A stretch of 64,000 bases of DNA, from the NCBI GenBank assembly GCA_014529385.2, contig CM043952.1:67223870-67287869 (forward strand), given 5' to 3'. Position 1 is the stretch's first letter. The number at the start of each line of letters is the position of its first letter. This DNA is from Adiantum capillus-veneris (lineage: Eukaryota > Streptophyta > Polypodiopsida > Polypodiales > Pteridaceae). Shown in pieces: positions 1 through 11,239 of this stretch. The translations under genes and the position numbers were made by a program. Below the pieces are notes generated by a model. It saw only the letters and a list, made by a program, of their open reading frames with translations, made no database searches and had not been told where the DNA came from.

Positions 1-879
1 TTTCTCAACAAACCCTTCTGGCTGCTGCATGTAAATTTCCACATCTAAATCACCATGCAAGAACGCTATCTTGACATCCATTTGGTGCAACACCAAATCC
101 AATATGGCAACCAATGCAAGAAAGCATCTCAATGTAGTCATCTTGACCACCGGAGAGAAGACTTCATCAAAGTCAATGCCTTGTTTTTGCTTAAAGCCCT
201 TGGCAACAAGCCTTGCTTTGTACTTTGGCTGACTATCATGAGCGGTGATCTTATACCTCTAAACCCATTTACAGGGTAGAGCCTTTTTGCCCCGTGGTAA
301 CTTAACTAGCTTCCATGTCTGGTTTTTATGCAGAGCTGTCATCTCTGACTGCATGGCCAATTGCCAATTCCCGGAGTCCTTCATTTTTGCTTCTTCCTTG
401 TAACATGAAGGCTCATTGCAATCAGTCAACATGACATAGTTCATAGATGGAACAAACCTATTAGGAGGTCGCGTGACACGTCCAGATCTACGCACAATAG
501 GTGGCTCAGGCTCAGCCACAACCTGTGGTTCCAATCTATCCTGTCCTTGCTCCTCTTGAGCCCTGACATTTTGTCTTGCACGTGCAGGTCCATCTTCTTG
601 GAAGACAACTCTTCTAATCTCCTCAACCCTCTCTGGTTTAGAATGATATTTGGATTCATTAAAGTGAACATCATTGTTGCGGACAACCTTTCTGGATTCG
701 GGATCCCAAAGTTTGTACCCCATCTCACCAGAATTACCATAGCCTAGAAAGATGCACTTTCTACTCTTTGGCTCAAGTTTGTTCCTAAATTCCTTTGGAA
801 CATGAGTATATGCCTCACAGCCAAAGACTCTGAGATGCTTGTATGAGGGCATTTTGCCTGACCATACCATATCTGGCAC
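1..879 (-). pseudogene. copia-1 integrase C-terminus and start of reverse transcriptase
   Basis: The frame read leftward from 879 begins in the integrase tail (HLRVFGCEAY and FLGYG motifs, typical of the copia integrase C-terminal part). It passes a low-conservation linker with the usual RRSGRVTRPPNRFVPS-type signature and enters reverse transcriptase at ALHKNQTW. A TAG stop at 259-261 interrupts the frame right after KALPCKWV. Beyond it the same frame continues with [20 protein letters not shown] and [13 protein letters not shown], which are the conserved first RT blocks of copia elements. The YVDD active site and RNase H lie outside the window. A further TAA interrupts the frame near 895. 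This is a decayed polyprotein segment, not a live gene. Confidence 0.88.
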
Positions 880-914
880 TGAATCCTTCTGTTAAACCTT
901 GCTAGGAGATCTAT

Positions 915-2870
915 TTACAAGATGAACAGCTGTTGATACAGCTTCAGCCCAAAACCCATTTGGCAGTTGTGCATTAGACAACATACTTCTGACCTTCTCT
1001 TGTATGTCCTATTCATCCTCTCAGCAACACCATTTTGAGGAGGATTGTAAGGAGCAGTAAGTTCACGTTTTATACCTTTTGACTCACAAAAGTCCTGAAA
1101 GGCCTTTGAAACATACTCTCCACCATTGTCAGTGCGTAAGCATTTAAGCTTCTTGCCACTCTGATTCTCCACAAGTGTCACAAACGTTTTGAAAACACTA
1201 AACGCTTCATCCTTGTGCTTGAGAAAGTAAACCCATACTTTCCTCGAGTAATCATCTATAAATGTCATAAAGTAAGAAGCTCCCCCTAGAGATAGGTTAG
1301 GCATAGGTCCACACAAATCACTATGAACAAGTGCCAACTGTGTATCTCTTCTACTGCTTCTATGCTTATGTGGCTGCTGTGTTTGCTTGCCATACAGACA
1401 ATGTTCACAGAATTCAAAATCATTAAATGAAAAGGCAGGCAAATAACCAGAACGAGACAAGATTTCCATTCCCTTCTTGGCCATATGTCCTAACCGGCAA
1501 TGCCACAAAGCAACGTTCGGCTGCTCGGTTACATTGATTACATTTCTAGAGACATTTGATACATAAATCATGTAAAGTCCTCCAGACTTTACATGATTTA
1601 TGTAAAGTCCTCCAGACTTTACTCCATGTGCTACTGTCATAGAACCCTTGGATATCTTCCACATGTTCTGTCCAAAAGTGGTGACGTAGCGAGCATCATC
1701 AAGTAAACCTGTGCTGATCAAGCTCTTTGTAATTGCAGGAACATGTCTCACATTCTTCTGCGTGAAAGAAGAGCCATTCTGAAACTTCAATTGAACATCT
1801 CCAACACCTAAGATCTCACATGTCTGCCCATTGCCTAGCCGAACATGATCTTTAGTGGTCACATAAGAGGTAAACCACTCCTTGTTTGGAGACACATGAA
1901 GTGATTCCCCTGAGTCTATAATCCAGTCACTCAGTGCATTTCCATCAGATTCTGTAAGAAGAGCTGAGTCCATTGTATTCTTCAAGAAGTAGATGTCTCC
2001 TGACACTAGACTGTCATCCTCTGCAACAGTGTTTGTCACATTTATTTCTTGAATCTTCACTGAGGACTTGTTCTTCTCACCATGGTCTTCAGCTTTCTCT
2101 TTGCCTTTTTCTGCTTTCCATTCTCTGCAGTCTCTTTTCATGTGACCCTTCTTGCCACAATGGTAGCATTCTATGTCACTCTTGCCTTTAGCACTGCGGG
2201 ACTTGCTACCAGACTGATTCCTCTTTCCACCTTTGTACTTTTCTTTGGTCCTTCCTCTGACAACTAAGGCTGTTCCTTTGCCTTTGTCCATTGTCTTTCT
2301 ATTGGTTTCTTCAGTAAGCAGACTTCCTTGTACACCTGCTATGTTCAAACCATCTGGAGGTGCAGAATTACTCAAAGCTGTGCGAAAAGTGTCCCAACTT
2401 TTTGGCAATGTGATCAACAGGAACATAGCTCTAACAAGTTCATCAAACTTGACACCTTGAGCTGACAACTGACTGTAGATTGTGTTGAATTCATTCAGAT
2501 GATTGGACATAGGTGTCCCTTCTTTCATCTTCAAGTCAACAAGCTTCTTAAGCCAGTATGCCTGTGAAGCTGCACTCTGCTTCTCATAAAGATCACTCAG
2601 CTTTAACCATGCTTGATAAGCCGACATCTCGTCTACTGCATTGAAGTAAACGCTTTCTGTCAAAGTCAGCATAATGGTAGAAAGTGCCAATTCATCCATT
2701 TCTCTCCATTCATCTTCGTCCATATCTTCTGGTTTTATCCCCTTGAGCTTTATAGGTTTTATCTGCTTCATTTGTACCAACACGTGCCAAATCTGTTGCT
2801 TCCACAATGGGAAATTGGTTCCATCCAGCTTCTTGATATTGTAAAGAGCAATGTCCTATGATCCAGCCAT
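915..2870 (-). pseudogene. copia-1 gag-protease-integrase polyprotein, broken
   Basis: The natural start is the ATG at 2870-2868 (MAGS), but the fifth codon is TAG (2858-2856). From there the frame is open to 915. It encodes the copia gag domain (KLDGTNFPLWKQQ, then LKKLVDLKMKEGTPMSNHLNEF), a CCHC knuckle (CYHCGKKGHMKRDC), a retropepsin site DSGESLH where DSGAS-H is usual, the GAG-pre-integrase segment (LWHCRLGHM, CEHCLYGK) and the integrase core (VHSDLCGPM, FIDDYSRK, TDNGGEY, PQNGVAERMNR). A frameshift at about 1000-1010 destroys the end of the core; the correct frame resumes toward 879. The Ala-to-Glu change next to the protease aspartate is a further sign of decay. Confidence 0.9.
1571..1630 (-). 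repeat. 30-bp in-frame tandem duplication in copia-1
   Basis: Two adjacent 30-bp units inside the polyprotein encode VKSGGLY twice in a row. Each unit contains an 8-bp inverted repeat (GTAAAGTC and GACTTTAC around a 5-base loop). The duplication keeps the reading frame. Confidence 0.85.
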
Positions 2871-3954
2871 AGCTACACTTCACAGTAGTTTACTTTCCTG
2901 GGAAAAATTCGGCAGATTTTCCCCTGTAAACTAACCTCTGAACCAATATCAACCTGTCAAATGAACCAAGAAAGCTTCAGATTCTGCAGAAATTTTGGCA
3001 GAGTCTCCTTTGTAAAATGGCTCTGGTGTACTAAAAACAGACCAAAAAACAGCTCAAAAAACCACTGTCTCTCTAAAACTGTAAGCCGTGGGTAAACCTG
3101 TCCTGCACCTGTACTGTCTCTGACTGTCTTGTCACTGTCCTGTAAGCATAGACTGCGACAATGCCTCAACGGTAGTAAAGCAAAGATGCAATCCCAACTG
3201 TCTAACTCACAGTCAACACATCCTAGATGCCTATCTAAGGGTGCTCGAGGGATCGCTCCAAGACCTGTATCACCGAAAGGATCTCAACATTCGAGAATCC
3301 CCCAGCTCAATAAAACCTCACTCGACCCTCAACAAAGGCTGTAGTAAATCTGACAGTACATAGACTTCCCACAAAGTCATACATCCACAAATTTCCCACT
3401 GTATGCTATAACCGCTGCGGCGAATGTTTGCTGCGTGACTCACAGCCAGCAAACCCTCAACAGACATAAATCATCTCTGACAATACATCCCATGTGGAAG
3501 TACCTACAATGTCAGGATGAAATCTAGAATATCAAGCAGCAAACACAAGCTACCTGATGAACTAGTGGATGTCGCCTACAATCTGTGTGTAGATGCGCCC
3601 GTGTCGTATGTGACACGTTTCCAAGAACTGTGAGCCGTCCTTCTATGTGTAGACAGCCACAAATCAACACTCTGGGAGTGTCGATATCCTCAGCACCTGC
3701 AGTCGTAGGCCAAAAACCCCAAATTTGCAGAGTCAGATCTGCACCCGCCGAGACCACGTAGTCGAAAATGGCCTGCGCAGACCTTTGTCGAAGCCAAACG
3801 GTGGCCGAGATGACCTCAGAATGAAATTCTGACAACACCAAGCCCTTCGGGCTTACCCACGAGATTTGGGGCCGTGTCTTCGCCTGTCGAATTCCACTCC
3901 AATCTGAGCTGGTGACTCTAGCATCTTGCAGTGCTGCCCCGAGCCTCGATCTGA
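2871..3954 (-). other. copia-1 untranslated leader
   Basis: About 1.1 kb lies between the primer-binding site and the gag ATG. I find no supported gene. An open frame at 3524-3967 begins inside the primer-binding site without an ATG and resembles nothing I know. The stretch about 3240-3340 is clearly homologous, in the same sense orientation, to 41716-41803 in the leader of gypsy element B (see findings). Confidence 0.75.
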
Positions 3955-3966
3955 GCTCTGATACCA
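3955..3966 (-). promoter_or_regulatory. Primer-binding site of copia-1
   Basis: The reverse strand reads TGGTATCAGAGC, complementary to the 3' end of plant initiator methionine tRNA, the usual primer of plant copia elements. It lies two bases inside the LTR end at 3969. Confidence 0.92.
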
Positions 3967-3968
3967 AT

Positions 3969-4160
3969 TGAAGGAGTACGAGCGGAAGTGCGACGCAAGA
4001 GAGAGTGCGAGAAGAAGAGCACGACGATATGGTGAACTCGCTCTACTGTAATGTGTAGAGCATAGTGAGTTCTTATTAGGTTTTTACAAAAGAATATGTG
4101 TACATACCTGGCGGCCCGCCCACTTACCTGAGCGACCACATTGGGCTTTATACCCAAACA
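3969..4160 (-). repeat. 5' LTR of copia-1 (192 bp)
   Basis: On the reverse strand it starts TGTTTGGG at 4160 and ends CTCCTTCA at 3969, with the TG...CA termini expected of an LTR and the primer site just inside. At 192 bp it is short for a plant copia LTR. It contains an imperfect hairpin (GCTCTAC/GTAGAGC, 4040-4046 and 4055-4061, extended by GAACTC/GAGTTC at 4034-4039 and 4067-4072). The outer boundary is supported because 4161 onward matches the unbroken copy at 41829. Confidence 0.8.
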
Positions 4161-4395
4161 CTAGTGATTCCTATTTGATGCTCAGGTTCTATTGTTGGCA
4201 GTTTATGTATACATATTTAGTCTATGTTTTGGGTTCTCACTGCTCTACTTCTGGGGAGACTCTGTCAAAATTTTTCCAAGTTATGATGGCTGGTATTTTG
4301 GTCTTTTAAGCCATTTATGATGTTATGCTACTGAAATTTTGGCAAAATCAGAGATAAGATAGGTGTGCTTTCTTGCGAGCTTCATGGTTGGCTTT

Positions 4396-4614
4396 ATGGA
4401 TGATCAAAATGGCCCTCAGTTCACTCCTTTTCATTTAACTCAAAGAATCCAGATTAATGTTCATGTGTCCAGGAAGATCTTTTTCCAGCAGCGCATAGTC
4501 TTTATGTTCGGGCCAAGAAGATTATGAGAGATCCTGGAATGTCCTTTGCGTGTTGTAATTCTGATGATTAACTATGAAAACTCATTTGATGTGCATGTGT
4601 TTATCCTTATCTAA
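4396..4614 (+). pseudogene. Small leader ORF of element A, broken copy of unnamed 72-aa family
   Basis: This is the same frame and length as the intact 72-codon ORF at 42067-42285 in element B and almost identical to it, but carries an in-frame TGA after the FGPRRL motif where B has CAA. It starts MDDQNG and ends FILI. It lies about 100 bp upstream of the gag ATG. I do not recognise the family; related proteins are encoded at 6227 and 6442. Confidence 0.75.
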
Positions 4615-4717
4615 AGTTGAGCTCCATTGAAGTTTCTGGGAATTGAGTCAGTCAAAAGTTTTGGGTTCTTGCACGTGTGTTCGAAGGGGTTCTCAAAGCA
4701 TCGTAACTTGGGTACCC

Positions 4718-4837
4718 ATGGCTTTCTCTTATCCGGATTTTCATGGAAGAAGTGATGGAGATGTGGAAGAATTTTTGAAAAAGATGGAGATTGCCTGCAT
4801 TAGCAACCAGATTCATGACCCGGCACAGATGTTACGT
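4718..4837 (+). pseudogene. Element A gag, N-terminal 40 codons
   Basis: The ATG at 4718 starts MAFSYPDFHGRSDGDVEEF, the beginning of a retrotransposon gag capsid-like domain. The frame is cut after DPAQMLR by the insertion at 4838 and resumes at 6858. The undisturbed reading is visible in element B from 42389, where the same segment runs straight on into the next one. Confidence 0.85.
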
Positions 4838-5663
4838 TGTCGTGCTGTGACACGTACATAGTGGGAACGCATGCTACAAGATCTATCTTGTATTTTTTTT
4901 AGATACATAATTATATTTCCTATAGTGTACATATGCATATTTAAGTATAATAATAAACCTTCTATCTCACCCTATTATTTTTCTCAAGGGTAACATATCC
5001 TTACTTTACCATCAGAAAATACTATGGGAAAAGCATCAATAGCTCCGCCTCTTTAACTTGGGGCAAAAAGCATTGATTCTTTATTTCTACTATTTCATTA
5101 TCATTTCACACCCTAGCTAGATCCTATATCTAGGGTAAACTCCAATATATATATATTCTATGTATTTTTTATACTTTTCTTATATTTCTTTTTAAATAGC
5201 TACTAGGAGAGAATCAAATCCTAGTGGGACACTAGGTGGCATGATTTCAAAGATACACTTATTTTAATGCATTATTGCAAGCATGATTACAAAACTTTGT
5301 CAAGGAGTAATGTCATGCTTTCATATGGCATGAGGTGTCCTTTGGAATTAAATGAAAGTCAAGGCTAAGGAGACCACATGAAGACTTTTGCTGCCATAAA
5401 TGGACCTTATTTTGTTGAATTTTTTACACAAGGTTCCAATCCGAATTGGAAAATGATTTTAAAATGAAAATCGTAGCTAATGAGCTGAAGTTTCTGCCCA
5501 TATTTTTACTTTTTTATTTGGAGTCACGGTTGAGGAGATATGATCAAAATACTGGACCCCAGTCTGCCCACATCATGCAGGGACAGCTCATTTCCAACTT
5601 TTCCAATTCCTGTTCACACTGGCTCCTCTCTTCTTGTGTAAACCCTTGGGGGTTCCCTTCACC

Positions 5664-5670
5664 TATAAAA
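5664..5670 (+). promoter_or_regulatory. TATA box in the insertion
   Basis: TATAAAA in a CCTATAAAAGGGG context typical of plant LTR promoters. A transcript starting about 30 bp downstream would read through the two small ORFs at 6227 and 6442. An intron-like pair (AAGTAAGA near 5950, CTACAG near 6113) lies between them and the promoter, but splicing is only a possibility. Confidence 0.55.
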
Positions 5671-6226
5671 GGGGACCTCTTCTTCCTTGGAAAGAACTCA
5701 AGCATTCAAGCCATTGATGAGAGGAATTCTCGAGGGAGTGAGTAGTAATGCCTAATTGTACTTAGCCATTAACATAAGCTTGGCCAAGCCTACACTTTCT
5801 CCTAGAGGGAGACTAGCCATTCTTGCAACAAGCTAACCTTGGAAGATCAACTCTAATCAAAGAAGGTCTTGCACTTGGTGTATCAATCAAAGTGGAATTA
5901 TCCACTCTTCTTCTCTCTCCCATCAATAATGGTGCCGAAGGGTTTCAAGTAAGATGTGTTCTACATTGATGTTTTCTTGATTTCTTGTTGTTTTCATTTT
6001 CATCTCTAATCCAACATATATATATATATATATGTATCTAATCTCATCTCCTTAACCAAGCCTATCTCTCTCATTCTTAGTAATTCATCCTCTCTAGGTT
6101 CTCTTTGCTACAGGTACATCTCTCCCCGCAGTATCCTTGTTGCCTACGGGCAAGAATAGGGCTTGGGAGGGAAACTTCTCATCTCTTCACTTCTCTCATA
6201 TCTACATTTCTCACATACTATCCTAG

Positions 6227-6445
6227 ATGAATAACCCACATGATGATCATTTCTATCGCTTTCACTCTGTACGATCTATTAGAATTAACGTATGGATTAG
6301 CCGTAAAATACACTTTCAACAACGTATAGTGTTTCTCTTCGGCCCTGAAAGGCTCAATGAAATACTTCTATCACTGAATCCCATCATACTACCTCTCATA
6401 GACTATAATTTTTCTTTTGATGTAAGCGTAGTTATCTTGCTATGA
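6227..6445 (+). CDS. Unnamed 72-aa small protein, tandem copy 1
   Basis: Intact 72-codon ORF starting MNNPHDD. By hand alignment it matches the 72-aa leader ORF of element B (42067) without gaps at 36 of 72 residues; the core is SRKI.F.QRIVF.FGP.RL, then EIL, and the C-terminus keeps SFDV and IL. Many matching residues use different codons, which argues for selection on the protein. There are no cysteines, no signal peptide and no known motif. The middle and C-terminal parts are rich in Ile/Val/Leu/Phe, suggesting a small beta-type fold or oligomer. Its TGA overlaps the ATG of copy 2. I do not recognise a function. Confidence 0.6.
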   Translation: MNNPHDDHFYRFHSVRSIRINVWISRKIHFQQRIVFLFGPERLNEILLSLNPIILPLIDYNFSFDVSVVILL

Positions 6446-6654
6446 ACCAAGAGGATTTGTACACACAATTAATCCCAATCACTAGACAAAATATATATAT
6501 TATGGTAAGCACAAAACTACAATTCCAAAGAACAATTCGTAGCCTATTTGGTCAGCCAAGATTGAATGCCATTAACTCATCCATTAACCCTTTCATATTA
6601 CCCATGATACGATATGACCATAGCCTTGATGTTTTCATCTTCGTATTGTTTTGA
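6442..6654 (+). CDS. Unnamed 70-aa small protein, tandem copy 2
   Basis: Intact 70-codon ORF starting MNQEDLY, homologous to the preceding ORF (about 26-29 of 70 positions by hand). Conserved points include STK, FQ..I, LFG..RLN.I, NP.ILP.I.Y and LDV. Its ATG shares the sequence ATGA with the stop of copy 1, a configuration that permits termination-reinitiation. The two copies are much more different from each other than the A and B copies are, so the duplication is old yet both frames remain open. Function unknown. Confidence 0.55.
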   Translation: MNQEDLYTQLIPITRQNIYIMVSTKLQFQRTIRSLFGQPRLNAINSSINPFILPMIRYDHSLDVFIFVLF

Positions 6655-6857
6655 CATTCTCTTTTGCGTTCTTTCTTTGTGTGTGTGTGAGTGCAAGAGA
6701 GAAAGAGTGAGTCTTCTTTGATTGCACTTCTTTCCAAACCCTAGTCTTCATGGCATCTATGGTTTAACTCCTTCATATAGTTTTTGTTGAGTTCTCTCAC
6801 AAACTCTCACAGCCATAAGCCCGGTGCTTTCCTGGCAAGACCGCAAATTTCTCGACA

Positions 6858-8097
6858 ACGTCTTCTCCAAATCTGTTTGAAGAGTGATGCACGAGTTTGG
6901 TCCAAAGCATTTGAAGAGGAGTTGCGTGTGGCTGATCCACCTGTAAGATTGAGTTGGGACAATCTAAGCCATGCATTGGAAGTGGAGTTTGTGAAGACAA
7001 AAGATCCTGACAAAGTGTGGCAAGAAGTACAGGATTTAGTGCAAAAGGAAGGTGAGCCAGTAGATGCGTACATACGTAAGTTTTCATTGGCATGGGAGCG
7101 GATGTGCAAGGCCTTAGCACCACAGGTACCCCCGCTTGACATGATGAAGAAGGACAGGTTCTTGGATGGTCTTTGGGAGAATATACGTTGGAGAGTGGAG
7201 CTAAAGAACCCTAGGGCATATGAAGATGCACTAGAGGTAGCAAGGAACAAACAGTGGAAACTGAGGAAAATGAGACAGTTAGGGGTGAAGTCTTTGCCCA
7301 TGAGGTCTAAATTTCAGCCTATGGATTCTTCACAAGGTTGCATAACAGGGGTTCATCATGAACCAGTGGTTCCTATTACTCCTAAGGTTATGCCAGCAGT
7401 GGTCACCACGGCAGTGCAAGATAATGGGCTAAGGCAAGACATGAGGCAAGTAGTAGATTTAATGAAGAATCTCAACCTAAACATGCTAGGTCAAGTGGGA
7501 AATAATCGAGGTCGAGGGAGGTTTGCAAATCAGCCAGGAGGTGAGGAAAGACCTAGGAATGGTGTTGGACAAAGCAATGGTAGGTTCTGGAGGCAGACGC
7601 CCACATGTTATAATTGTGGAGAGTTGGGACACATCAGCCCGCAATGTGATAAGCCACCAAGGATGGGGGGAGACATGTATCCATTGCCAAGACAGGTGCT
7701 AACTAGGTCAAATGATTATGGCATCGAAATTAAGGGAGATGAAGGAACCAGTGGATTAACCCAGGAGGAAAAGGGAAAGACAAAAGTGCTAAGTGTAGTC
7801 ACCTTGGAAAAGGCATCAAAGCTAGAGGATACATTAGTGATGCCTATTGGGAAGAGGACCACAGAGGACAAGGAAGGAAGAAGTACCCCAGGTCCTAGTA
7901 AGAAGAAGGGAAAGAGTCATGAAGGTGAGGATGTCAACGCCAAGAGGAAAAGGAGAGCTCGTCGCAAATTTCATGTTTCAGATTTTCTACTAGGGGATGG
8001 GCAATTAAGCTATGACTTGAAGGAGGATCTGACAAGCAAGAAGGCGGATGTTACTTTTGGGCAGCTCATAGAGATGGTTCCTAAGCTAAAGCGATAG
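6858..8097 (+). pseudogene. Element A gag, main part with zinc knuckle
   Basis: The open frame covers the gag capsid-like domain (ICLKSDARVWSKAF, LSWDNLSHALEVEF, QKEGEPVDAYIRKF, LWENIRWRVELKNP), a linker, a CCHC knuckle at 7606-7647 (CYNCGELGHISPQC) and a lysine/arginine-rich tail. The first 25 or so codons of the open frame, upstream of 6858, belong to the insertion. The capsid domain is followed in the same frame by TAG (8095) and TAA (8143) before protease. The protein presumably coats element RNA. It is cut from its N-terminus by the insertion, so it is not functional as it stands. Confidence 0.87.
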
Positions 8098-8145
8098 TGG
8101 AAGAGGATGGTTAACCCAATGGAGAAAGAGCCAGAGAGAGGTTAA

Positions 8146-8979
8146 GTGAAGGTGTTGGCGATGGATGAGCTACCAGACATTTGTCCAATAGTAGATGTGT
8201 GGAATAAAAGAAAAAATATGGGACAAGGTTATGTGGATGGTGGAGCCCAAATATGTGTCATAACACACTCATGCGTTGAGAAGATGAGTCTTACAGTGTC
8301 TGGGGTGTCAGGCTTCCGGATCAAATTGGCAAACCATCAAAAAGTAAAATGTTTGGGTGTTGTAAAGAGCTTAGAAGTGGAGGCGTATGATGCAAAGGCG
8401 GTGGTTGATTTTCATGTGATGCCAGTAGGATTGGGAGCATATTCTATTATACTGGGCAGACCATGGTTACGTGCAGTGGGAGCTGTTCAGGATTGGCGAC
8501 GTGGTACGATTAGCCTCTATGGAAAGACACGTGCCAAGAAGCTATATAATATGGACACAAGGAAACGATTGGAGGAGATTTATGAAGATGAGGATGAGTC
8601 TAGTGATGAAGACTATTCCAAAGTGACAGATGAGGACAGTGATAGTACTACTAGCAGTGATGAGGATGCTGAGGTTGCATCTCTTTTGATGGATAAAGAA
8701 ATCCAGGAGGATGGTTTAGTTGCATTTGTAAATGAGGTTGAAGATGAAAGTGAAGGGCCTTATGAAGTGATTGAAGGGTTGATGCAAACCAAGGTTGAAT
8801 CGTCAAAGAAGCAGGAATTGATGACACAGATGATCAGTGGAGATCTTTCAGCTATGGAGAAGGAGATAAATTTGCACATGCAGGTCTATGCCAAAGTAAT
8901 TGATGGTTTTCTTGATGCAATGTTGATATATGGCATCTCTATAAGTTTTCTTTGGGAACCAAGTGGAAGCTTGATTTAG
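8146..8979 (+). CDS. Element A aspartic protease (retropepsin) with acidic tail
   Basis: Same frame as gag; the first ATG is at 8161 (MDELPDIC). Retropepsin signature: active-site VDGGAQICVI (DGGA in place of the more usual DT/SGA), then the flap region and the distal ILGRPWL motif with a WRRGTISLYG ending, as in plant gypsy gag-associated proteases. After about residue 140 the protein becomes very acidic (EDEDESSDEDYSK and SDEDAE runs). No reverse transcriptase follows. The stop is at 8977-8979, about 115 bp before the 3' LTR. It is probably made by read-through or as part of a gag-pro fusion in an active relative. Confidence 0.82.
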   Translation: MKVLAMDELPDICPIVDVWNKRKNMGQGYVDGGAQICVITHSCVEKMSLTVSGVSGFRIKLANHQKVKCLGVVKSLEVEAYDAKAVVDFHVMPVGLGAYSIILGRPWLRAVGAVQDWRRGTISLYGKTRAKKLYNMDTRKRLEEIYEDEDESSDEDYSKVTDEDSDSTTSSDEDAEVASLLMDKEIQEDGLVAFVNEVEDESEGPYEVIEGLMQTKVESSKKQELMTQMISGDLSAMEKEINLHMQVYAKVIDGFLDAMLIYGISISFLWEPSGSLI

Positions 8980-9095
8980 CTTTTGATGCAAGAAATGCAA
9001 AGTGTTTTTGTGTGGGATCCAGGTGGAATGAGCATCTACTAGTGTTGTTGCTGCTGAGCATGAATGCTCTAGCAGGCTAGGTGATGGGCAAATTA

Positions 9096-10339
<1,244 letters not shown>

Positions 10340-11239
10340 ACGGTAGCTTTGAGATGTAAATCCCAAAACTTGTCCACATACTTATGGATATACTCATTGG
10401 GAGTTAGCTTCAAACTTTTCCATTCGGTAAGCACTTTGTCTTTGGTGTTGCTCGCAAGAAATTTCTTCATTATGGAAACTCGTAGAGTTTTCCATGTCTT
10501 GGGAGCTTTTCCATTACCTCGTAGACTAGACCACCATTGTCGGGGAGACTTTTGAAAATGCATAGCTACATGACGTAGATTGGAGAACTCCGTGAAGCCC
10601 TCATCTCCAAAGCCCACATCAAATTGCTGGATAAAGGCAAAGACTTTGTGTAGCACCAAAGCTTCCATCATAGTGAGAAAAGAGACACTCTTTCCTCCCG
10701 CCTTGAACTTCTTAAGCTTGTAGGGCCTTTTCCAAGTAGCATAGGATTTGCTATGTCCTCCCCTCTTGTATTCTCTAGGAGAAAAACCACTGCTTTCATC
10801 GAAAGAGGAGGAAGGTGATGAATATGGAGAAGAGGGTGACCTCTTTCTCGCCTTTTTCTTACTTTGATTCCTATCTTCCCTCTCACAATGATGAGGAGAA
10901 GGACTATATGATGATCTTTTCCTCTTGGGAGGAGTAGGGGATTGTTGAGACTGCCGTCTTCGTGGAGCAACATCCTTCAAAGAATTTAGAGATTCACTTA
11001 TTTCTCTTTAATAGGGTTCCTCATCTTCACCGGAGAGTCTTCTTTTGGAAGTCTCTACAAGGGGCTTCCTAAGCTCTCTCTCCTCTTAGGGATTTTGGAG
11101 AATCCCATTAGTGCAAAGTTGTTGGTTAACTGCGGCTTGCAGGGCAAGGTTTCCCATAGCTTTTTTTAAGGTAGTTCACAAACATGGGGGCATCATAAGT
11201 AGCACCTTCATGTTCAAAATCAAAGTTGTGAATATTCAT
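10340..11239 (-). pseudogene. Element D gag, decayed
   Basis: A possible start at 11239 reads MNIHNFDFEHEGATYDAPMF. After a slip near the A-run around 11165 the frame continues NLALQAAVNQQ and, past two stops, ends in the open stretch from 10980 downward. That stretch has a basic, serine-rich region (KKKARKRSPSSPYSS) followed by a retrotransposon gag domain: HFQKSPRQWWSSLRGNGKAP, VSIMKKFLASNT, LTPNEYIHKYVDKFW. The domain is truncated at 10340 where element A starts. It is clearly a different gag lineage from A/B. Confidence 0.75.

Larger units (their letters stand above)
1..4160 (-). mobile_element. Ty1/copia retrotransposon copia-1, 5' portion
   Basis: Reverse-strand copia element running off the left edge of the window. 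Reading leftward from its 5' end it has a short LTR (4160-3969), an initiator-Met-tRNA type primer-binding site two bases inside, a leader of about 1.1 kb, then gag, zinc knuckle, aspartic protease, integrase and the beginning of reverse transcriptase. This gag-PR-IN-RT order is the Ty1/copia order. The coding part has in-frame stops and a frameshift, so this copy is inactive. It is inserted in the leader of gypsy element A: the sequence just outside its LTR (from 4161) continues as at 41829 in the uninterrupted sister element B. Confidence 0.9.
4838..6857 (+). mobile_element. 2-kb LTR-like insertion in gag of element A
   Basis: Alignment of A with the uninterrupted gag of B defines both edges. 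The inserted DNA begins TGTCG and ends CGACA, and the 4-bp target ACGT is present on both sides (4834-4837 and 6858-6861). It is AT-rich, has a TATA box at 5664 and no pol genes, and encodes two tandem small ORFs (6227 and 6442). It could be a solo LTR of about 2 kb. Alternatively it is a truncated element whose LTR ends near 5923 (CCCATCA) followed by a primer-site-like TGGTGCCGAAGG at 5930. The right end does not repeat the sequence before 5923, so the two readings cannot be settled by eye. Confidence 0.75.

Noticed and set aside
3524-3967. 147-codon reverse-strand open frame in copia-1 leader
   Set aside because: It begins without ATG inside the primer-binding site and lies in the untranslated leader.
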